A stretch of DNA of 8,600 nt from Clostridia bacterium (GTDB lineage: Bacteria; Bacillota; Peptococcia; DRI-13; DTU073): contig DUTO01000106.1 of the NCBI GenBank assembly GCA_012842035.1, positions 1 to 8,600 of the forward strand, read 5' to 3'. Below, piece by piece: positions 5,784-8,600 of this stretch. A program made the translations under genes and the position numbers. The notes under the pieces were generated by a model. The model worked only from the letters and a program-made list of their open reading frames with translations. It was not told the origin of the DNA and searched no databases. Positions within the stretch are counted from its first letter, which is position 1. Each line of letters opens with the position of its first letter.

Positions 5784-7337
5784 TTAATTTGAGCCACTTT
5801 TTTTCGCCTTTACCTTTTGCCAAAAAACCCAAACTTCTTCCTCCTGAAATAAAAAAAGCGAAAAAAGATAAACAAAAACTCCAGCCACAATGCTTAACAA
5901 AACATTAACTAATAAAATTTTTAGAGCGGCACCCGGAAAAAGAGAACTGCTTAAATAACGATACAAAGCTAAAGCCGTGATGCCCGTTAACAAAGAACCA
6001 ACCAAAGACTTAACCACAGAACGCGCAAGGTCGCGGAGGTACAAACAAGGCAAATGTTTCTTTAAAAACACATACATGGCCAAAGCGTTAAAAATAGCGG
6101 CTAGCGTATTCGCTAAAGCTAAACCACAATGGCCTAAAGAAGGCATGAAAATAATACTGGCTACAATATTTACCCCAATAGATAATAAACCTAAATAAAG
6201 TGGTGTCCGCACATCACCTAAAGCATAATAAGCACGAGTGACCACCATAATCATAGCCGTGGCAAACATCCCTAAACAAAAATAAAAAAGTGCATCGGCA
6301 GTCAGCTGAGTAGCTATTTCATCAAAAGCTCCCCTTTCAAAAAGAAGCTTAACAATAGGTATCTTTAAAGCCATTAACCCGGCAGCTGCCGGTAAGGTAA
6401 TCAATAATACTAATTTTAGGCCCCGCACTAAAGTTAGCCCTAACTCTTGCCGACTTTCTTGAAAAGCTTGTTCTGCTAAAAGAGGAAAAATCACGGTGGA
6501 AATAGCTAAAGCAAAAACCCCCATGGGCAAATTCATTAATTTACTCGCATAATTAAGTGCCGAAATACTTCCTTCCCCTAAACCCGAAGCAAAAAACCGA
6601 TTAATCATTAAATAAATTTGATTAACGGCCGTCCCCAAAAAAATAGGCAATAAATTAAAGAAAAGCCCTTTGACCTCCGGATGCCGTAAATTCCAATCCC
6701 AATAATAACGAAAACCAATCTTTTTTAAAACGGGAACTTGGATTAACATGGCTCCTACCATACTAAGCAAAGTACCCCAAGCTAAATAATGAATCCCGTA
6801 TCGACCCAAACATAGCACAGAAAAAATAATAATTAAGCTAGAAAAACCCGGGGCAAAAGCAGCCACCGCAAAATACTTTTTTGCATTTAAAATTCCCGTA
6901 ATTAACATTCCACTGCCCATAAAGATAACGGAAGGGAACATGATTTTAGTTAAAGTAGTAGCTAACTCTGCTGTAGAAGCATCAAAACCGGGGGCAGTAA
7001 GCAGTACTAAAAACTTTGCTCCCCAGACACCTAATAACGTAAAAACGGTCATAAAAAGTGCAGTCCAATTTAAAGTAATACTGGCAATCCGCCAGGCTTC
7101 TTCTTGCTCACCCTTAACTAAATACTTTGTCACCACAGGGACAATGGCTGAAACTAAAGCCATGCCTAAAACAGCCTGTAAAAAGTAAGGTAATGTATAA
7201 GCTAAAAGATAAGCATCCGTAAGATAAGTAGCCCCAAATTGATTAGCAATAACCGCTTCTCGACCAAACCCGAGCAGACGACTGCAAACATTAATGACCA
7301 TAATCAACAAAGCTGCCTGAGTGATACTACGACTCAC
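5784..7337 (-). CDS. murJ: Lipid II flippase MurJ (MviN family, MOP superfamily)
   Basis: The protein moves lipid II across the cytoplasmic membrane for peptidoglycan synthesis. The 517 residues are almost wholly hydrophobic helices (about 14 expected), as in the family. Family features include the N-terminal SRLLGFGREAVIANQFGAT (R20, R26, D41 fit the conserved cavity charges), the NRFFASGLGEGSISALNYAS stretch at about 246-265 and LPMGVFALAISTVIFP after it. At the position of the essential E. coli Arg270 (YADRL) this protein seems to have Lys266 (YASKL), a conservative change judged by eye. The start is GTG, overlapping the csaB stop in GTGA, with GGGGGAG 7 nt upstream, so translation is coupled to csaB. 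Within the MOP superfamily a Wzx-type polysaccharide exporter is the alternative, but the sequence resembles MviN much more. Confidence 0.93.
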   Translation of the reverse strand: MSRSITQAALLIMVINVCSRLLGFGREAVIANQFGATYLTDAYLLAYTLPYFLQAVLGMALVSAIVPVVTKYLVKGEQEEAWRIASITLNWTALFMTVFTLLGVWGAKFLVLLTAPGFDASTAELATTLTKIMFPSVIFMGSGMLITGILNAKKYFAVAAFAPGFSSLIIIFSVLCLGRYGIHYLAWGTLLSMVGAMLIQVPVLKKIGFRYYWDWNLRHPEVKGLFFNLLPIFLGTAVNQIYLMINRFFASGLGEGSISALNYASKLMNLPMGVFALAISTVIFPLLAEQAFQESRQELGLTLVRGLKLVLLITLPAAAGLMALKIPIVKLLFERGAFDEIATQLTADALFYFCLGMFATAMIMVVTRAYYALGDVRTPLYLGLLSIGVNIVASIIFMPSLGHCGLALANTLAAIFNALAMYVFLKKHLPCLYLRDLARSVVKSLVGSLLTGITALALYRYLSSSLFPGAALKILLVNVLLSIVAGVFVYLFSLFLFQEEEVWVFWQKVKAKKSGSN

Positions 7338-8464
7338 AAGTTTTCTCCCCCACTAGTGGAATTCTCCAACATGCTCATAGCAATACGAGCTGTCTGCCAA
7401 GCTTTCTGATACATAACCTCTGTTCTTTTATCTAATTCCCGGATAATCTCTGCCCGCTGACCATCAACCCAGGTAAGCACTTCCACCAAAGGCTGAGCCT
7501 GAAGATTATTGACGGAAAGCAAAGAAACCTGTCCTGCCTGGCGCAAAAAGCGATCAACTTTAGGGTCATAAGAAAGCCCGACCATGGGAACTCCCGCTAC
7601 AGCAGCCATAATTAAAGCATGAAGTCTCATCCCCACGATCAAATCAAAGTTTTTAGTTAAAGAAAGCAACTCTTCCGGAGAATAATCTTCTTTCAATAAT
7701 ACTCCTTGCTGATTACTTACAAAGTGAATAGCCTCTCGGGCTACAGAAATATCTCCCGGAAATTGCATAGGGACAAAAACAATCTGCCAACCGTCTTCTA
7801 CCATTTGGTCCAAAGCTTGAGCTAAAGGTTGTAAATAATCATTTTTACCCCAAGGCCGCAAATATACACCTAAAAGTTTTTCTCCTGGACCTCGTTTTAC
7901 TTCATAACGTTCTAAAATATCTGCACCTAATTTTTCCTCGACTTCTGTTTTCTTAAAACCTAAGACAGGGTCAGCCGTAACAATAATTTCTTGGTGCACT
8001 CCCATCGCTACTAAGTCTTTTTTCGATTCTTCATCCCTAACCGTAATTTTATTAACTCCATTTAAGAGCCACGCAGTTAACCTTTTATTCCTCTTCCTAC
8101 GCAAAGGACCTATCCCTTGAGCATAAACCATAACCGGTTTATCGAAAAGCTTCGCTAAGAAAATTATACCCAAATAATACAAAGGGCTATTACTACTACT
8201 CACATCCTGCAAAAGGGAACCTCCCCCACTAAGCAATAAGTCACAACCGGCTAATGCTCTCAGCACCTCCAAAAGCTTCCAGCGATTAAGTGCCTTAACT
8301 CCTAATTCGTCATATTGTTTTTTCGTCTTGAGCGGATTATGAGAAAGGACAGTAATTTCTACCTCAGGCTCTATTTGTTTTAAGGTTTTAACAATTGCAT
8401 AAAGAATCGCCTCATCGCCGGCATTATTAAACCCAAAATAGCCTGAAAGGACAATCTTAGCCAT
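7334..8464 (-). CDS. csaB: Polysaccharide pyruvyl transferase CsaB
   Basis: CsaB adds a pyruvate ketal to secondary cell wall polysaccharide, producing the ligand for SLH domains of S-layer and other surface proteins. The 376 residues match the family length. Visible motifs are GYFGFNNAGDEA (8-19), LLSGGGSLLQD (77-87), YAQGIGPL, TVRDEESKKDL, a GVYLRPW beta strand opening the C-terminal half, MRLHALIMAAVAGVP (279-293) and GLSYDPKVDRFL (296-307). Two Rossmann-like halves of glycosyltransferase-B type are expected, with the conserved His282 in RLHAL probably at the active site. AAGGAGG, 11 nt before the ATG, lies inside the preceding gene, whose TAA overlaps this ATG (TAATG). CsaB next to a DUF5693 gene is a recurrent Firmicute pair. 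The polymer and sugar acceptor in this organism are unknown. Confidence 0.95.
   Translation of the reverse strand: MAKIVLSGYFGFNNAGDEAILYAIVKTLKQIEPEVEITVLSHNPLKTKKQYDELGVKALNRWKLLEVLRALAGCDLLLSGGGSLLQDVSSSNSPLYYLGIIFLAKLFDKPVMVYAQGIGPLRRKRNKRLTAWLLNGVNKITVRDEESKKDLVAMGVHQEIIVTADPVLGFKKTEVEEKLGADILERYEVKRGPGEKLLGVYLRPWGKNDYLQPLAQALDQMVEDGWQIVFVPMQFPGDISVAREAIHFVSNQQGVLLKEDYSPEELLSLTKNFDLIVGMRLHALIMAAVAGVPMVGLSYDPKVDRFLRQAGQVSLLSVNNLQAQPLVEVLTWVDGQRAEIIRELDKRTEVMYQKAWQTARIAMSMLENSTSGGENL
7345..7351 (-). promoter_or_regulatory. Ribosome binding site supporting the GTG start of murJ
   Basis: GGGGGAG on the minus strand lies inside the last codons of csaB, 7 nt before the GTG at 7337. It selects this start, which overlaps the csaB TGA, over any internal one. 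Confidence 0.75.
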
Positions 8465-8600
8465 TATTTATTAAGCCTCCTTATGACCACAGCAGTAGCA
8501 AACTTCACTACTAACAAGAGCAACAACCCTAACAAAATGCCTAACCACAAACCATGAACAGTACGCAAGAAAGAAATTCCTAAAGGTGTATGCAAATGAG
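8464..8600 (-). CDS. C-terminal end of a DUF5693-type membrane protein, truncated by window edge
   Basis: My own translation of the minus strand from 8598 gives 44 residues ending in TAA at 8464. They comprise TPLGISFLRTVHGLWLGILL, a final leucine-rich membrane helix, and a basic tail ...VVIRRLNK. Both this C-terminus and the position directly before csaB fit the DUF5693 family of polytopic membrane proteins of unknown function, but only the end is visible, so the family call rests mainly on context. It overlaps csaB by 1 nt (TAATG) and carries the csaB ribosome site in its last codons, hence the same operon. Confidence 0.7.
   Translation of the reverse strand, partial: HLHTPLGISFLRTVHGLWLGILLGLLLLLVVKFATAVVIRRLNK

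Noticed and set aside
1..8600. Mobile elements, CRISPR, tRNA/rRNA, phage or defence genes
   Set aside because: I saw no transposase, terminal inverted repeats, spaced repeats or RNA genes; every large frame is a housekeeping envelope, lipid or efflux gene.

Overview
The window looks like chromosomal DNA of an AT-rich (roughly 40% GC by eye, not counted) Bacillota, most plausibly a clostridial or peptococcal-type lineage. The basis is the CsaB/DUF5693/MurJ/WecA cell-wall cluster, strong Shine-Dalgarno sequences (AGGAGG-like), some GTG starts, sigma-A-type promoters, and an RND efflux pair whose adaptor is a lipoprotein. Genus cannot be fixed from this sequence. CsaB also occurs in diderm Firmicutes, so envelope type is open.

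Layout. Positions 1-1615 (minus strand) hold the start of an RND-type efflux operon: a lipoprotein membrane-fusion adaptor followed, with an ATGA overlap, by the N-terminal third or less of an RND pump that runs off the left edge. Its promoter (TTGACA-17-TACAAT) and an imperfect TetR-type operator lie in the divergent intergenic region 1616-1801. The operator sits just downstream of the expected transcription start and shows that the adaptor starts at the ATG at 1615, not at the upstream GTG. Positions 1802-3355 (plus strand) encode a complete cardiolipin synthase with its own promoter. A long two-part hairpin at 3383-3436 serves as a terminator for both convergent units.

Positions 3446-8600 (minus strand, transcribed right to left) hold an envelope-biogenesis run: end of a DUF5693 membrane protein, csaB (polysaccharide pyruvyl transferase), murJ (lipid II flippase), fabZ (hydroxyacyl-ACP dehydratase), wecA/tagO-type glycosyl-1-phosphate transferase, and a membrane-anchored coiled-coil SH3b protein. 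The first three are translationally coupled (TAATG and GTGA overlaps). A second promoter with an extended -10 sits between fabZ and wecA, so wecA and the SH3b gene can be expressed separately.

How the genes fit together: WecA starts lipid-linked cell-wall polysaccharide synthesis on undecaprenyl phosphate. CsaB adds the pyruvate ketal that SLH-domain proteins bind. MurJ flips the peptidoglycan precursor. FabZ and cardiolipin synthase supply membrane lipids. The SH3b protein probably binds wall. No mobile element, CRISPR array, tRNA or rRNA is visible. I see no clear undescribed system; the best leads are the repressor-controlled efflux promoter, the SH3b protein attached to the operon end, and a possible 32-residue basic ORF between murJ and fabZ.
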